Origin: Kwoniella bestiolae CBS 10118
Lineage: Eukaryota; Basidiomycota; Tremellomycetes; Tremellales; Cryptococcaceae
Reading direction: 5' to 3'
Assembly (NCBI RefSeq): GCF_000512585.2
Contig: NC_089247.1
Coordinates: 1,302,001-1,366,000 of the forward strand
Length of the DNA stretch: 64,000 nucleotides
Both the position numbers and the translations under genes were made by a program. The notes beneath the pieces were generated by a model, which ran no database searches, was not told the DNA's origin, and worked only from the letters and a program-made list of their open reading frames with translations. Below, piece after piece: positions 23,456 through 36,100 of this stretch (its first letter is position 1; the number at the start of each line of letters is the position of its first letter).

Positions 23456-23852
23456 GTTGCCGAGATGGTTCGCAGCTCGAGTCAGTGATCGCTTTGCTTC
23501 CTGCCTATCGGACGAGACTGAGTAGAGGATGATAGATGATGATTGTACGAGTGATTGCAAGAAGATAAACGATGAAAGGGGGATGGATGTTATTGTTGTT
23601 ACTGTACCATCATCATCATGATGAACGTTCGCTTGAACGAGTTGGTTACCGGTGAACTACTTTGATTATCAGGCTCACTGTTTGTTCACTTATTCACCCA
23701 TCATCTCGGATTCTTCTTCGTTTCTTCTCCTCGATATCGACAACAACAATATATATGATTACCAGCGAGATGGGTCTCTCAATCAGCATATAGCATCCCG
23801 CATCATGCGTCGTATCCATCTTAAATCGCATGACTAGAACACATCAACGACA
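23456..23852. promoter_or_regulatory. divergent promoter, TAF12 and TAD1
   Basis: About 400 bp between two divergent start codons. No coding exon is seen; it carries the 5' leaders and a shared or back-to-back promoter. CAT/ATG-type trinucleotide repeats occur near 23607-23622. Confidence 0.5.
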
Positions 23853-25519
23853 ATGGTCGATTCCCTTTCCCTGCAGGATTCCATAGTCGAATCGTCCCAT
23901 CGGCTATACTCTTCCCTTCCGGCCCACGGCAAACCGCTCATACGAAGTAACGGGGTGCAGGAATGGACCATACTATCTACCATATCTCTCGTCATACCGG
24001 GTACTTCACCAAAGGTCTTCCCAATATCGTTGGGAACAGGAGTAAAATGTTTACCTTACTCCAAGTTGTCAGAATATGGGGATACACTTCATGATTGCCA
24101 TGCAGAAATCATAGCTAGGAGAGGGTTCCTCAGATGGCTCTTATGGCAGACTGGTATATACCTTAGATCCCAAAGGGGAGAAACGACAGGCGAAGACGTC
24201 TTCGTGGAGATGAATGATCAGGGCAAGCTCAAGCTAAGAGATGGGCTGGAAGTATGGCTGTACATTTCGATGTTACCTGTTCGTACGTTCCTCCATCTCA
24301 TCTACCTCTCACACCATGCTGATGATGTCCTTGGAGTAGTGTGGAGATGCCTCAACATATTATACTTCAGCCCATCAATCAGCTGAGGACGCTTCCCAAT
24401 GGCAAGAAGCAGACTCGACCCTCACAGGTTCAACCGATCAAGGTTCAATCGGAGTAGTCAGAGGTAGAAATGGCTATACCTCATTATCCACACTGCGTAC
24501 CAAACCCGGAAGACCAGATTCCATCCCCTCAATCTCGATGTCATGTAGCGATAAAATTGCTTCGTGGTCTGTTCTAGGCATACAGGGCGGATTGCTGGCG
24601 AATCTATTCGAACCGATTTATCTGGATGGGATAATCGTTGGTGGAGTGGAGTTTCCTCTTACCTGCTCGGATGAAGATGAGTGGGAAAGCAAGATCAGGG
24701 GAGAATTGGAGAGATCGCTCTGGGGTAGATTGGAATCTATTCAAGGTATGTCATTTTTTTCTGTTAGGCCAGGCCAGGCCAGGGTGCTATCACTTATTTA
24801 TACAGCGTAGTTGAGATAGGTCATTTACCATCACCGTACCGTCTTCATCGCGCTTCAGTCCACCTTACTCCGAGACCATTCGAACATTCCAAGACTACCA
24901 TCGTCAAGACCTCGTCGGTTGATACAGTGGAACCCTCACCGAGTCCATTATCTATATCTCATTTACCCTTCTTACCTCCATCAAACCCTAGGAAAGGTAT
25001 CAAGCCTGAGATCATCACGGATGGTGGTCTACTAGGACATCCATGGAAGAAAGGGGTATTGACAAGGGATAAAGGGAGATCGAGGATATGTAAGCTGAGT
25101 TTACTCAAAGAGTATGAGAAAGTATTGCAATCATCACCGAACGGAGGAACCCATAAATCCATCGAGTAAGCAATGAGATTCACTTCCTTTAGGTCGATTG
25201 AGAATGCTTGACTCATTCACCATCTTACTACTTCAGAGACGGGGGTAGTACATACTACGAATGCAAACACCTTCATCAAACGAGTTATCAACTCGCCAAG
25301 AAGATCTTACGTGGAATACCGACCAGTAGCAAATCGATAAAAGGATTGGAGAAATTCGAGGCTATCCTATCAACTGCTTCTTCCCATACAAATGGAACAG
25401 ACAAATCTGGCACATCACCGCCACCACCGCTGCCGCCTTTCAGAGGATGGCTAGTCTCCGGGGAGAGGTTCGAGTCGGTCACTTCTTCTGGTCATATATA
25501 TATAGATAGAATTATATGA
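23853..25519 (+). CDS. TAD1: tRNA-specific adenosine deaminase (Tad1/ADAT1 family)
   Basis: Model: exons 23853-24278, 24340-24745, 24820-25165 and 25237-25519, giving 486 aa. Tad1 converts A37 of tRNA-Ala to inosine. The three zinc/catalytic elements of the deaminase are visible: H83-A84-E85 in DCHAEIIARRGF, C143 in PCGDAS, and C211 in MSCSDKIASW. The substrate-side blocks GLLANLFEPIYLDGIIVGG and LLGHPWKKGVLTRDKGRSR also fit the family. The first intron falls exactly between P142 and the zinc-ligand C143. The second intron contains a short GGCCA tandem. The protein ends with a Gly/Pro-rich turn and an RII C-terminus. It starts 397 bp from the divergent TAF12 start. Confidence 0.92.
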
Positions 25520-26427
25520 TTGTTGTTGCATGGATATGGGCGCACTAATCGTGAATGTTTGTCAAGTTGCCGTCTCTTGGTACGTGAATGGGAGATCGGC
25601 AGATCCATGCTCTGATCGTGATCGACCAATTGGATTGCCATCTTACGGTCTCTCACCTGTGACCATGCACATGCTTACATACATACCTTTATCTCCTTGA
25701 GAAGCTCTGAACCCCACCAAGCCCCACGGCACAAAAACACAAAAAATGCCTTCTACCCGAATCGAACGAGTGACCCTGTCATAGCATTCGAAAACTACTA
25801 GTGACAAATTCTAAACCACTGAACTAAGAAGGCTTAGACGTTTTTTTCGTTTTCCAATGAAATATGAACTTAATGCTGACTATGATGGTCGTTTGTAGCC
25901 ACTCTTTCGTGTAACAGCGTGTCACCGCCATTTATCGTACGTACCGGTGTGTTCGTACGCTTGATCAAGCTCTGCTAAAGCCGGGTGCAATCTGATTCCC
26001 GATCAGGGTTGACTACAAACTTGAAAGACCGTTTTGACGTCTTCATTCCTCTCTCGAAGTTTCAAAGGGATAAAACTTGGCCTCTCGATAATGTGTTGAT
26101 GTCTGCTAGTCTATATGCTTGACATGTACCTCTTCACTCCATGTACCAAACAACAGCAAGGTCATATAATAACATACTGTAGTCATTGCTTCCTCTCACA
26201 CAAAGTGCCACAAATCAAAGTGAAGTAAGAGTGACAACTACAGACGCGACGCGAAATGAGATCGAAATGAAATGTTTGAACATGACTTTTGGATCTTTCA
26301 TGTCGCCCTTCATAATCCTTCTTCTCTACTGTTCAGATATACTCATAACAAATCCTCATTCTACATCGCATCCATCCATCCACTCCCCGCTCTTTTCAAG
26401 AACACCCGAACATATACGCACCAAGCA
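25520..26427. other. intergenic with one tRNA
   Basis: Apart from the tRNA-Thr gene at 25747-25833 nothing coding is supported. The right part is the promoter side of the DPB3-like gene. An in-frame upstream ATG at 26272 would extend that protein by 52 residues of non-conserved sequence and is judged leader. Confidence 0.5.
25747..25833 (-). tRNA. tRNA-Thr(AGT) with intron
   Basis: Read on the minus strand, the 74 exon bases are identical to the plus-strand gene at 7333-7424: the same acceptor stem, TGTCA/TGACA anticodon stem, CTAGTAA loop and T arm. The intron is 13 nt instead of 18 and of different sequence. A run of T (A on the plus strand, 25741-25746) follows as Pol III terminator. Confidence 0.9.
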
Positions 26428-28248
26428 ATGCAAGTAGAGTACGAATCCTCCCCTGCAATCCCAGGAGAGGAAAGTACTTTCCAAGAAGTTGAATCCTTCT
26501 CCTTCAGACCAGGCCAAGATCAAGATGAAGGAGAAGGAGAGGGGGAAGGAGAAGGAGATGAAAGTAGGATCGAAAAGCCAACAACCGCGAAGAAAGCAAG
26601 TAGTAAACCTCGACAATCCCTCGCTGAGAAACAGCTCGGAACGACCATCTTCCCTTTATCGAGGGTCAAGAAGATCATCAAGGCTGATAAGGAGTTGGAT
26701 AATATGTCGAGCGAGGCGGTGTTTATGACTGCTGTTGCTACTGTGAGTGGGGGTTCTGCGAGCTGGGATGCTTGTGGGGATGAGGTGTGGAGGATGTCGT
26801 AAGGAGGAAGAAGTCGACGTAGACGGACGGTGATAGATGGTACATTTCGAGCGGATATCATCATCACAGCTTAAAGAAGCATGAGTTTGACAGTATACGG
26901 AGTGAAGCTAACTCTACTATGCCCGTTCAAGGAATACTTCATCAAGCATTTCATGGAAGAGGGATATACCAAGGCGAGACTTGAAAAGCGCAAGACGGTG
27001 AATTATAAAGATATGGGTGAGTCGTGTGATCTCACCTCATCAAATGACTGAGGCTACATGAATTGTTCCTGCTAGTACTGACATGTGGATTGCATTAAAA
27101 CGTATAGCCGCCGTGGTAGCTAGATCAGAAGAATTCGATTTCCTCAAAGGTGAGCTTATCGACCTACCTCTCTTCGTTTCCTCTTTCCCGCACGATGTAC
27201 AGTCCGGACCTCATGCTTCACTCAAGATGACAACACATAAACGTATCGAAATAAATATTATTGAGCTTTCTAAAGGAAGCAAGGATACATAATCTTCTCC
27301 CTGATATACGTCCCATATTCTGATCATGTAGTGTATGAAGGTGTATGAGAGTATCGACGATGGCTAAGTCGATGTTTGATGTGGTGATAGATGTGATTCC
27401 TCAACCTATCAATCTATCAGAAGCGTTGGAAAGGAGGAAACAGAAATGTGAGTGTCACCTTTTTCTCCTTTTCTTCCAAAAGACCTGCAGGTTCTCCACT
27501 ATACTTCCATCCTTCTCCTCGTATTTCGTTCGTCATTGCACACTCAATCGATATGACTGTACAGCAACACCATTACTGATCAAATTCCAATCTCAATCAA
27601 ATAGTATCAAACGACGAAAACCCCTCACTACACGATCCGACCCACCCCGACCACGACCACGCGATCAACGAGGATGACCTCCCCCCACTGGCAATCTCCA
27701 CCAACCCCCTATTCCCCAACGCAATAATGAAGAAACCGCCCAACACACATGCCAAGACGGCTATGCCCAGACCCCAAGCCCAGGCGCAGGCTGCCACTTC
27801 GATAGATGACGAGGGGGATGTGCCAGTGGCGGTGGAGGACCCTCTTCCGGAGCAGGTGGTGTCGAAACCTTCGTCATCTAGGAAGAGTTTGGGTTCGAAA
27901 GAGAAAGAAAAGGAGAGGGAGAGGGAGAGGGCAGGGGAGAAGATGATTTTCACGGGGAAGAATGCACCTGTAAGTTATCCCTTTTCACTTTGAGCGATTC
28001 CAAATTTAATGCGCCATGGTCGTGGACATTCAATACGGAAGCTAATGATGGATAATATCTTCCTATAGAGCACCCCACACGGTCTGACTACTCGAGGAGC
28101 AGCTAGGAGGTCTCTGGCAGGTACGGATGTGGATATGAGTCCAGTCGCTCAGCTGAGGAATGAGATTGCCGAGGAAGGTGTGGTAGAGGTAGGAGTAGAG
28201 GATCCTATGGCAAGTAGAGTGGAGGACGAGGATGAGAAGATGGAGTGA
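26428..28248 (+). CDS. DPB3: histone-fold protein, DNA polymerase epsilon subunit Dpb3/CHRAC15-like
   Basis: Model: exons 26428-26742, 26932-27016, 27108-27149, 27391-27447, 27605-27969 and 28069-28248, giving 347 aa. The histone fold at about 72-155 (TTIFPLSRVKKIIKADKELD, SSEAVFMTAVATEYFIKHF, VNYKDMAAVVARSEEFDFL) matches the NF-YC-like partner of Dpb4 in the leading-strand polymerase. The same fold type serves in CHRAC/ISW2 remodelling complexes, so the exact complex is inferred. An acidic Gly/Glu repeat lies at 34-45. After the fold, an LSEALERRKQK helix leads to a long disordered tail, Pro-rich and then Glu/Lys/Arg-rich. Introns 1 (189 nt) and 3 (241 nt) are longer than the local norm. Confidence 0.85.
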
Positions 28249-28663
28249 TGTGTAGTGTAGATAATAAATGTTTGCTCTGATTGTATCGATTGATGTATTT
28301 ACGATAATATGACTGTTGGAATCAACGCAACGCAAAATGCCAGATCTGTCTGTGTAGTGTTGGGTAGTTATACTCGACAATCACATTACGATATCTCTCC
28401 CGATTTGACGTATATAAGCCTAGGTGCGTAACTTGTATGTCGTTTGCAAGATCCGTAAGAATGAATATACATATTAGGTATCACTGCAAAATGGTATATC
28501 ATACTATGATAGTGGATGTAAAGGTAAAGGTATCTACGTCTAAAGCTACAATCAATGAATGGAAATACAGTGCGAGGTGGGTGATGACTGGAACTACACA
28601 GAACAACCTAAGAAGTATAAAAACTTGCTCCGACCAAGTAGGGGAAGGTCAAACCATCTTCTC
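28249..28663. other. convergent 3' region
   Basis: This lies between the stop codons of the DPB3-like and SGF73 genes. No coding frame is supported; it is expected to hold both 3' untranslated regions. Confidence 0.55.
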
Positions 28664-30456
28664 CTACACAGTCACGCCAAAGTTATTCTTCCCTCCTCCA
28701 GCCATATTCTTATGTCCATGAGCATGACCATGTGTCATCTTCCCCGCTCCAGGTCTAGCCGCCAGAGCTTTGTTCAGAAGCTGACCTACCGATGCGAACT
28801 CTGTTGAAGTGGACGTATTCATCCAAGAAGGTTGGAAGGTCAATACCGGTTTGTTGTTCCCCAAACCCAAACCACCGGGGGGTTTACTGATCGATCCTCT
28901 GCCATTAGCGGTTCCTGGTAACTTCAACGTTGTCGCAGGAGGGGCCAACAACGAATCGTCATCTTCCTTATCATCTAATCCAAGGGTAATATACCCAACC
29001 CTAACTCTATTCCCTCCCATCCTAGTCAGATCGATCAATTCCTGCAACTCCCTCATCCCATCCTCATCATCCAGATCTAACCCCTCTTCCCCACCACGAC
29101 TCTTAAGTGAATGAAGTGGTTTCTTCTTCTTCTTCAACCCCCCTCCGGAAGCCACCTTATCCTTGGGGTCTTTCACTTCTCGTTTTTGAGGTTCTTTGAA
29201 ATTTGGATTATGTTCTCTCTGCCATTCTAGGTATAACTCGTCGTATGGCCTTGATCTTCCTTCGACGGAACGTTTCGCGCCTACGGTGTGGGTCTTGCAG
29301 GTTAGGGAACGGGCGCAGGGGGCGGATTTGTCGTTGATTACGCCGCATTGCCGGTCGAGGTTTATGGGGTTTGTGCCTTTGGGGATGAATCAGTATAGGA
29401 CAGGTAAAGACGATGGGAAGCAAGGAGGACTAAGCAAGGCCGATGACCCTTGTCTTCAAGGGAAGGGGAGGATGATCGGGTCTCATTTGAAGGAGTCTTG
29501 CGAGGAAGAAGCTGAAACATGATTGAGTGAGAGTGAAAAAAGACCCACCTTTCATCCGCTTCCTCTCCGCCACTTCGACCTTCTCCTTATCCTTTGCCTC
29601 CTTCCTCTCCAATCTCATCCGTTCCTTCTGGATCTTCTTGATCTCGCTCTTCTTCAGGCCCTTGTAATTTGACAGATCGATCGACATCGAAAGCTCGTCA
29701 TCTTGCGAGTCATCATCTTCGTTCGACTTTTCGGCGAGGTCGTTGGTGTTGGGAGTGGGGAGGGAGGAGAGCTTGGTGCGTTTCTTGGGGGATAGGTTGG
29801 GGTTGGATACTGCGCAGTGATAAATGATAGACATAAGCGTTGTTCTTTAGATCATCAGGAGCGGGAACATATTGTGACGGAGTCACTGATGACAGGATAT
29901 GGATATTTCTCCTTTCCTCGTAGCTGTCACAACAGGAAAGTACAAACTCACCTTCACTTGCTCGCCTCTTCTTACTCGACTCGGTCGTCTTGGTTCCGCT
30001 CGCTTTATTATTCACCTTCTTGGTGGTCAGAGGAGTTCCCTCGAGAATATGACTACATATACCTGTTGACCAGCATCAGATCAAAAACAATCAGCATCAA
30101 CATCAGCATCCTATTTAATCCGCCTGCGCCACTCTTCCCTCAACCCCAAGAAATACATCGTATGATATTATAGAAAGAACAGATAACCCACGTCGATGTT
30201 CCCCCGCCGCCCATTCGATGCCGACCTTCCCACACTTCCCGCACCTTATCACCCCTCTACCCAGCTCCCCATCCCCCTCCAAAGGGTAGGTCCCAAACAT
30301 GTACATGTCCTTCTCGGCTATAAAGTCCGCGGGCGGTCTGGGAGGGATAGGTTCATTCTGGCCTAGAGGGATGGCCAGATCGGCAGGAGGGGAGGGTGAG
30401 GAGAGGTTGAATGTGAATGAGGGAAGAGGGCGGCGAGGTTTGAGGGTCAGTGGCAT
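28664..30456 (-). CDS. SGF73: SAGA deubiquitinase-module subunit Sgf73 (ataxin-7 family)
   Basis: Model: exons 30456-30192, 30062-29952, 29809-29549 and 29376-28664, giving 449 aa. Sgf73 tethers the histone H2B deubiquitinase module to SAGA. The SCA7 domain begins in exon 4: DRQCGVINDKSAPCARSLTC, then KTHTVGAKRSVEGRSRPYDE and LYLEWQREHNP, with the Cys/Cys/Cys/His zinc ligands in place. An N-terminal zinc-finger-like block (RCGKCGKVGIEWAAGEHRR, then ICSHIL) spans intron 1 and corresponds to the region that contacts the deubiquitinase in yeast. Between them is a Lys/Glu-rich helix. The C-terminal 170 residues are poorly conserved and end in a His/Gly-rich stretch. Intron 3 is 172 nt. Confidence 0.9.
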
Positions 30457-31303
30457 GTTGTTGGATTATATCGAGGAAATGAGGAGGAAGGTGGCTTTGA
30501 TTGGGTATGTTGTTATGACGAGCAGGATACTTTGATGGCTGGTGAGTCCCGTTGTTATGGTTCTCGTGATGACTGCTTCTTGCCGCTGAGCTAGTTGCTT
30601 GCTTTGGTCTATCGATTATTCAACGATTCAACATGAAATCAATCGTCCTTGCTCTGATCATAATCAATCGAACATGAAGGGTCTCACTTATCAAAAGAGT
30701 GATCTAGCACGTGGTGTCCATGTGAGAGTAAGCTAGTTCCGGCTTAGATAGCCGAAGGACGTCCATGCCATGTCCACTGAAAAACACCAAGTGAAAAGAC
30801 AGGCTCGTGCGTTTGCTCTGGTACACCGCTTTGACCTCCCCGTCTATACACTATGCGTACTTCAATGTCTTTCGTTGCTCAGTAATCCAACACAGAAGAC
30901 ACACTCATCCGGTGAGAGAATGATATATGAGCACTGAAGAGCGAGGCAGAGAGAGAGGGAGAACCCAAGGGCTTGGCTTGCCATGTTCCAGTCAGTGTTG
31001 AGTATACATCAACCACCCTTTCCTTTCCTTTCCTTTCCCACGAGACAAGGTGAAACACGATGATGTAAAGATTCAATGCTCCGTGAGTATTCTGACATCC
31101 ATCATTGACAATCTACCTACTCACTACTCTTCTCCTTTATCCTCTTTTCGTCTCTTTCACCTCAGCCATACTCTTACTTTATATTCTCAGTCCTATAATA
31201 CAACATTCTTCCTCCCTTCTCTTCTAGGACATCATCACTCTCTTAGCCATACTCTACGCTCAGCTCTCTCTACGCACCCACATCCTGATCAAAATCAATC
31301 AAC
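30457..31303. promoter_or_regulatory. divergent promoter, SGF73 and the GPI-type surface gene
   Basis: About 850 bp between divergent starts, with no supported exon. The stretch 31100-31290 is strongly pyrimidine-rich on the plus strand, as in many fungal 5' leaders, and TTTCC tandem units occur near 31020-31038. Confidence 0.5.
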
Positions 31304-32569
31304 ATGCTCACCAAGCTCGCCGTCACCGCTCTGACATTCGCAGCTTCCGCTCAAGGTGAGTTGAGCAGCTCGCTTCTGCCTGACATCCGACATCCTCATT
31401 TCAAGACCCTCGCTCGATCTTTCTCAACCTGCTGTATTTCATTGATCTCACATTCCCACTGCTACACCTCATAACATGCTACCCCTGCTCATATCATCCC
31501 AGGCGGATCGTACAAGAACACTACAACTGACACGTCCTCTGAACAGCCGCGGTCTCAATCCTCTACCCCAACTCCAATACCGTATGGTAAGTCTTCACTT
31601 TCACTCTCTGCTATATAAGGAAGCGTCCTGATATATAAAGGTATTGTGTACAGGTACAAAAACAACACAGTCCACATGAATTGGACGCTCACCACTCCCG
31701 AGACTGATACTTACCTGTTCAGAGCGTACCTGAGTAACGGAGATCAATCTGTCTTGGCTGGGAATCACAGTATCGCTGATAGCAGTGAGTGAAACCCTCC
31801 TATTTGCTCCAATCACATCTGTAATGTGACGCCCTCTACTCAATATAATGGACAAGGCTCGAGGGAGGTAGTACCTCGACTGATGATCCTCCAAATGCGT
31901 GTAGCTAGCGCAACTGCCCAGGACGTTAGGATCCTCTTACCCCAGATCCCAGCTGGGTGAGTGCTTCATACCACAGGGTCTTATGCTTTCTTCTGGAGAG
32001 CATGAGGAGCAGAGCAGGATAGCTGAATAAGTGATACGATTTGCTCACAGCGAAGGATACATCGTCAACCTCGTGAACACAACCAACGAAGCTCAGGTGT
32101 TCGCTACCTCCGAGCCATTCGAAATTGCCGATGGGATAGGTGAGTATAGTTCTGTCCAACCCGACTTCCTTCCCTTCATACTTTTTACACGAGGCATATC
32201 CATGACATCTCTGACTGACACTGTCTGATCAACGTAGTAACCACCTCATCCACCTCAACTTCATCCACAGGTTCCGCAACAGGTACTTCAGGAGGCAACA
32301 TCCCCAACGCCAAGACTACCTCGTGAGCATCACTTACTGCCCAATCCCACTCTGCACCAGAAGATTACGCAGTGAATAGGAAAGATCTCCCCGCTGATCA
32401 TACCGGCTTGTGTAGCAGTCAAAACCCTTTCCCAAGCGCTTCATCAGCCTCTCCCTCCTCTTCATCTTCGTCCACTTCCGCCGCAACGCCCGATATCTCC
32501 CTAGACGCATTGATGTGGAACGGGTTGATGATATTTTCCATAGGTCTGGGGGCAGCCGTGGCTTTGTAG
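31304..32569 (+). CDS. small secreted Ser/Thr-rich GPI-type protein, Kre9/Knh1-like
   Basis: Model: exons 31304-31355, 31547-31586, 31654-31784, 31905-31956, 32051-32139, 32238-32322 and 32416-32569, giving 200 aa. Residues 1-17 (MLTKLAVTALTFAASAQ) form a signal peptide. A single beta-sandwich-like domain follows (VSILYPNSNTVWYKNNTVHM, WTLTTPETDTYLFRAYLSNG, QIPAGEGYIVNLVNTT, FATSEPFEI). This pattern is typical of fungal Kre9/Knh1 N-terminal-like, Ser-Thr-rich GPI-anchored proteins. A Ser/Thr linker and a hydrophobic C-terminus (LMIFSIGLGAAVAL) suggest a GPI signal. Several N-glycosylation sequons occur. Probable role in cell-wall organisation, inferred from the family. Seven exons for 200 residues is intron-dense. 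The last acceptor is tandem (TAGCAG), giving a one-residue alternative. Confidence 0.85.
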
Positions 32570-33151
32570 TTGGCCGGAGTATCAAATCGCTCGTCACTAT
32601 TCGCGACACAGCTGTTAGAAGATCAGTACTCAGTAGTTAGTCGTCGAGGTAGTCTGGTTAGTTGCCTGAGTTTGATCGGACAGTCATCATCCACAATCAT
32701 ATGTTATTCATTCTCATTCTAGTTATATGGGGTTATTTAATGTCTTCTGACATGTATGCCGCCTTTCCTTTTGCTTCTATATGAACGCATTCATGATACG
32801 TTAAGTCCGTGATCTCAAGACACTTTCAGTTCTGGATAAGTTCAGATCGAACATCTCAAGGGGTCATCATCGGCTGATCGTAAGCTTCGCAATGAAAGTT
32901 CAATACCTCAGTCGACCACGATCCATTGGCGCTGTTCTCCCTAAATGCATGAAATGAAAATGGAAATAAAATCCAAATACTGAACTCTAATCCACTTGAA
33001 TGAAATCTATATAATACATGTAATCGGTTCAAACCCATTTATCGTCGTTCCCTTCTTTATTCTTTGTCGATGATTCGAAATGGGTATCTCCCAAAAGTAT
33101 ATTATTCTAATCCTTCATCATCCCAGATATCTTTGGTACGTTCACACTGAT
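32570..33151. other. convergent 3' region
   Basis: About 580 bp between the surface-protein stop and the DBP5 stop codon, AT-rich, with no supported exon. Confidence 0.55.
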
Positions 33152-36100
33152 CTAGTTGGGTCCCTTGAGAGCAGCCTTGAGAGCCTATACGAATGAGTAA
33201 GATCAGTATGAACCCTTCTATGGCTCTATGGCAATTGCCTGTACATTAAGTCAAATGGCTCGTTGAGAAGAATGGAGCCATTCTAATCGTATGTTTGGGA
33301 GTATGAGAAGTGAGAAGTAAGAAGAACGACAACTCACCTTCTCCAATTGGTCCAGATCATCCTCATTCCTCGCGTCAATCTTCCTCATTCGTTTACCCAA
33401 TTGTTGTTGGATGTACTCCACGTCATCTCGAGATCGGTCATCATGCACGAAGATCACCGAACATCCCTTTCTACCGAATCGACCGGTTCGACCTGTAAAT
33501 ATAAATGTTCATCAGTATCGTAGCAACGACTTTTGACATCATTGTTCCTCTTCTGTTCCCGGCAAAAGCATGACCTATCAGGCATACCGAACAAACTCTC
33601 CTCGAATGACAAGCCATCTTCTCAAACAGTAACCAAGACCCCAAGGAAGGTATAACTCACCAATCCTATGAATATAAGTCTCGATATCAGGTTTGAAGTC
33701 CCCCTCCCTCCCCAAATCAGGTACATCGTAATTGACGACCATATTGACCTGTTGGATATCGATACCTCTAGCCACGACGTTGGTAGTGATCAGGACCTTG
33801 GTTTTACCATTCCTGAATCCATCGAGAATATCATCACGTTCGTTGGACTGTTTATCACCGTGCAGGGAAGCTACAGAATGGCCCTCAGAGGTGAGTCTTT
33901 GGGCAATTTGGTCGGCTGTGGCTTTTGTCTATTCAATTACCAGGATATATCAGCTCAACTCTACTTGGACTACAATCACGCTTGGCTGGCTAATACCCAC
34001 TCGACAGAAGACGATACTTTGTCCGATACTCATACAATCGTACAGAGCAGACAAGGCATCGTACTTGGACGCTTCTCCATCGCACTCCAAGTACAATTGC
34101 TTGATAGCTTCCACGGTGACTTCTTCTTTCTTCAGGAAAAGCTTGTTCGCTTCTGGTGCGAAGGATTCTGCGAATTGTTGGACTTGTTCAGGGAAAGTAG
34201 CTGAGAAGAGGACGTTCTGGACATGAGGGGGAAGCATTCTGAGTTGAACAACAGATGAATAATAGTCAGCACTTTTCGTATCGTAATCTAACGGACTCGA
34301 AGCAGTAGAGAATAGGACAACGATTGACGACGGTGCAAGGTAGACAACACTCACTTCTTGATCCTGACAGTCTGATCACCGAGCCCTTGCAGCGCGATCA
34401 TCTCATCCGCCTCATCCAATACAAACACCCTAACTTGAGCGGGATCGAAGATGGTCTTTCCTCTCGATAACATATCAACGAGAGTACCAGGAGTACCAAT
34501 TAGAATATGTTTCTCGATCCTTTTACCCCTGGTCCATGAGCCTGGTACAGCGAGGTGAGTCTTGATCTCGGTGAATTGGCCGATCTTGTCTACTACTTCT
34601 TGAATTTGTCGTGCGAGCTCTCGAGATGGGGCGAGACAGATTGCCTGGGCGATGGATCAGTAATGATCCCATTGACGAAAAGAGGAAGATGATGACAGAT
34701 CAGGAGGTGTGAGAGGAGATATCATATAGAGCTTACCTGTGGAGTGAGTAGATTGGGATCAACTCTACTCAGCATGTTGAGTGTGAAGGCGGCGGTCTTA
34801 CCAGTACCAGACTGACTTTGACCGATGAGGTTTTTGGGGCTACAGGTGTTGAATAGCGGTATCAGCAAGACATATTCGTTCCAGATGATAGCCGCTACAG
34901 GTATCTGCTGTAAGTGTAGATGGAGTGATACGCACGGACTGCCGAGTAAGAGGGGCAAGGCAACTTCTTGGATCTTGGAGGGCTTCTTGAATCCGACAGA
35001 GTAGATACCCTTCATAAGATTTTCATGACTACGGTGAACGATACATCACGATGTCAGTTGTTCGTCCCTTAGGAAGTGATGAACAGATGTGACTTACAGG
35101 TTAAGCGCTTCGAATGTCTTAGCAGAGTATAAAGCAGAGTTGGGGTCCGCTTGAAGATCTGCGAGTTTGACCTATTACCGTACCCCCATGTGCATATCGT
35201 CAGCTTGGTGTTCCGCCCCCACGATGACCCATCCGTACACACGAGCTGCACAGGTGAGAGGAATGCAACTCACCTCGACTTGGAAGTCGTTAGAGATCAG
35301 ACCACCTTCTGACATGGTTGCGTCGGTCTTGGTCTCCTGAGTCTGACCATTCGATTGAGCATCTCCATTTTGAGTTTGGGTGGAATCACCCCAGCCTGTT
35401 CGTGCCATCACCATCATCAATGATCAGCTATCATTCTCCTTCCTCCTTCCCTGCGCTCTGTCTCCTCTATTCTTCTGGAAATGTTTGTGTGTGTGAAAGA
35501 GACAATGATTTCGTTGTACCCACCATTATCGAATCCGCTCATTTTCTTTTCCCCTTCCTTATTCTGAGTATCTATCAATTCAACGTTCTTATTCAACCCC
35601 GAGGCACTTGCACTTGGAGCTGATGCTGGTGCTGAAGCTTGATGAGGTCTATCAGATTTGACACCTGCTAGAGCTCTTCCGAATAGGGGGTTGGCAGTGT
35701 TGGGTTTCGGTCTGGTCGCTGGGGTAGATGAGGAAGATTCGGATGAGGGAGAGGGGGTATCGTCGTTGTTGGTCGATAAGCCTGATATCCTTGATAAGAG
35801 GGATGCGACGGGGGCGTCTTCCTCTTTGGGTGAGTCAGCTTGGGACATGGTGTGTGATGTATAAGATATGTACAATTGGGAGGATCGAAATCAGCAAGAG
35901 AGAGGAAGAAGAGGGAGGGGTTGACTCTTAAAGTGGTATGGGGATATGGTTCTCCTCGCAGAGGCTGATACTCGCAGGCATCCGTGTGTATGCACGTCCC
36001 TCCCCAAGGAGAATAAGAGAGATAGTGAAACTCACTTTGTTGTTGTTGTTGCTGCTGTGTGTTAGAGGATGAAGAAGATGAAGAGGAAGGGTTGAATGAG

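Noticed and set aside
24768..24785. Tandem GGCCA units
   Set aside because: Only about three short units inside a TAD1 intron; too short to be a repeat array of interest.
26272..26427. Upstream in-frame ATG extending the DPB3-like protein by 52 residues
   Set aside because: The extension is aromatic and unconserved in character and lies in leader-like sequence.
33668..34204. 178-codon plus-strand frame, and an overlapping 164-codon frame
   Set aside because: Both are antisense to conserved helicase exons of DBP5 and are shadows of that coding sequence.
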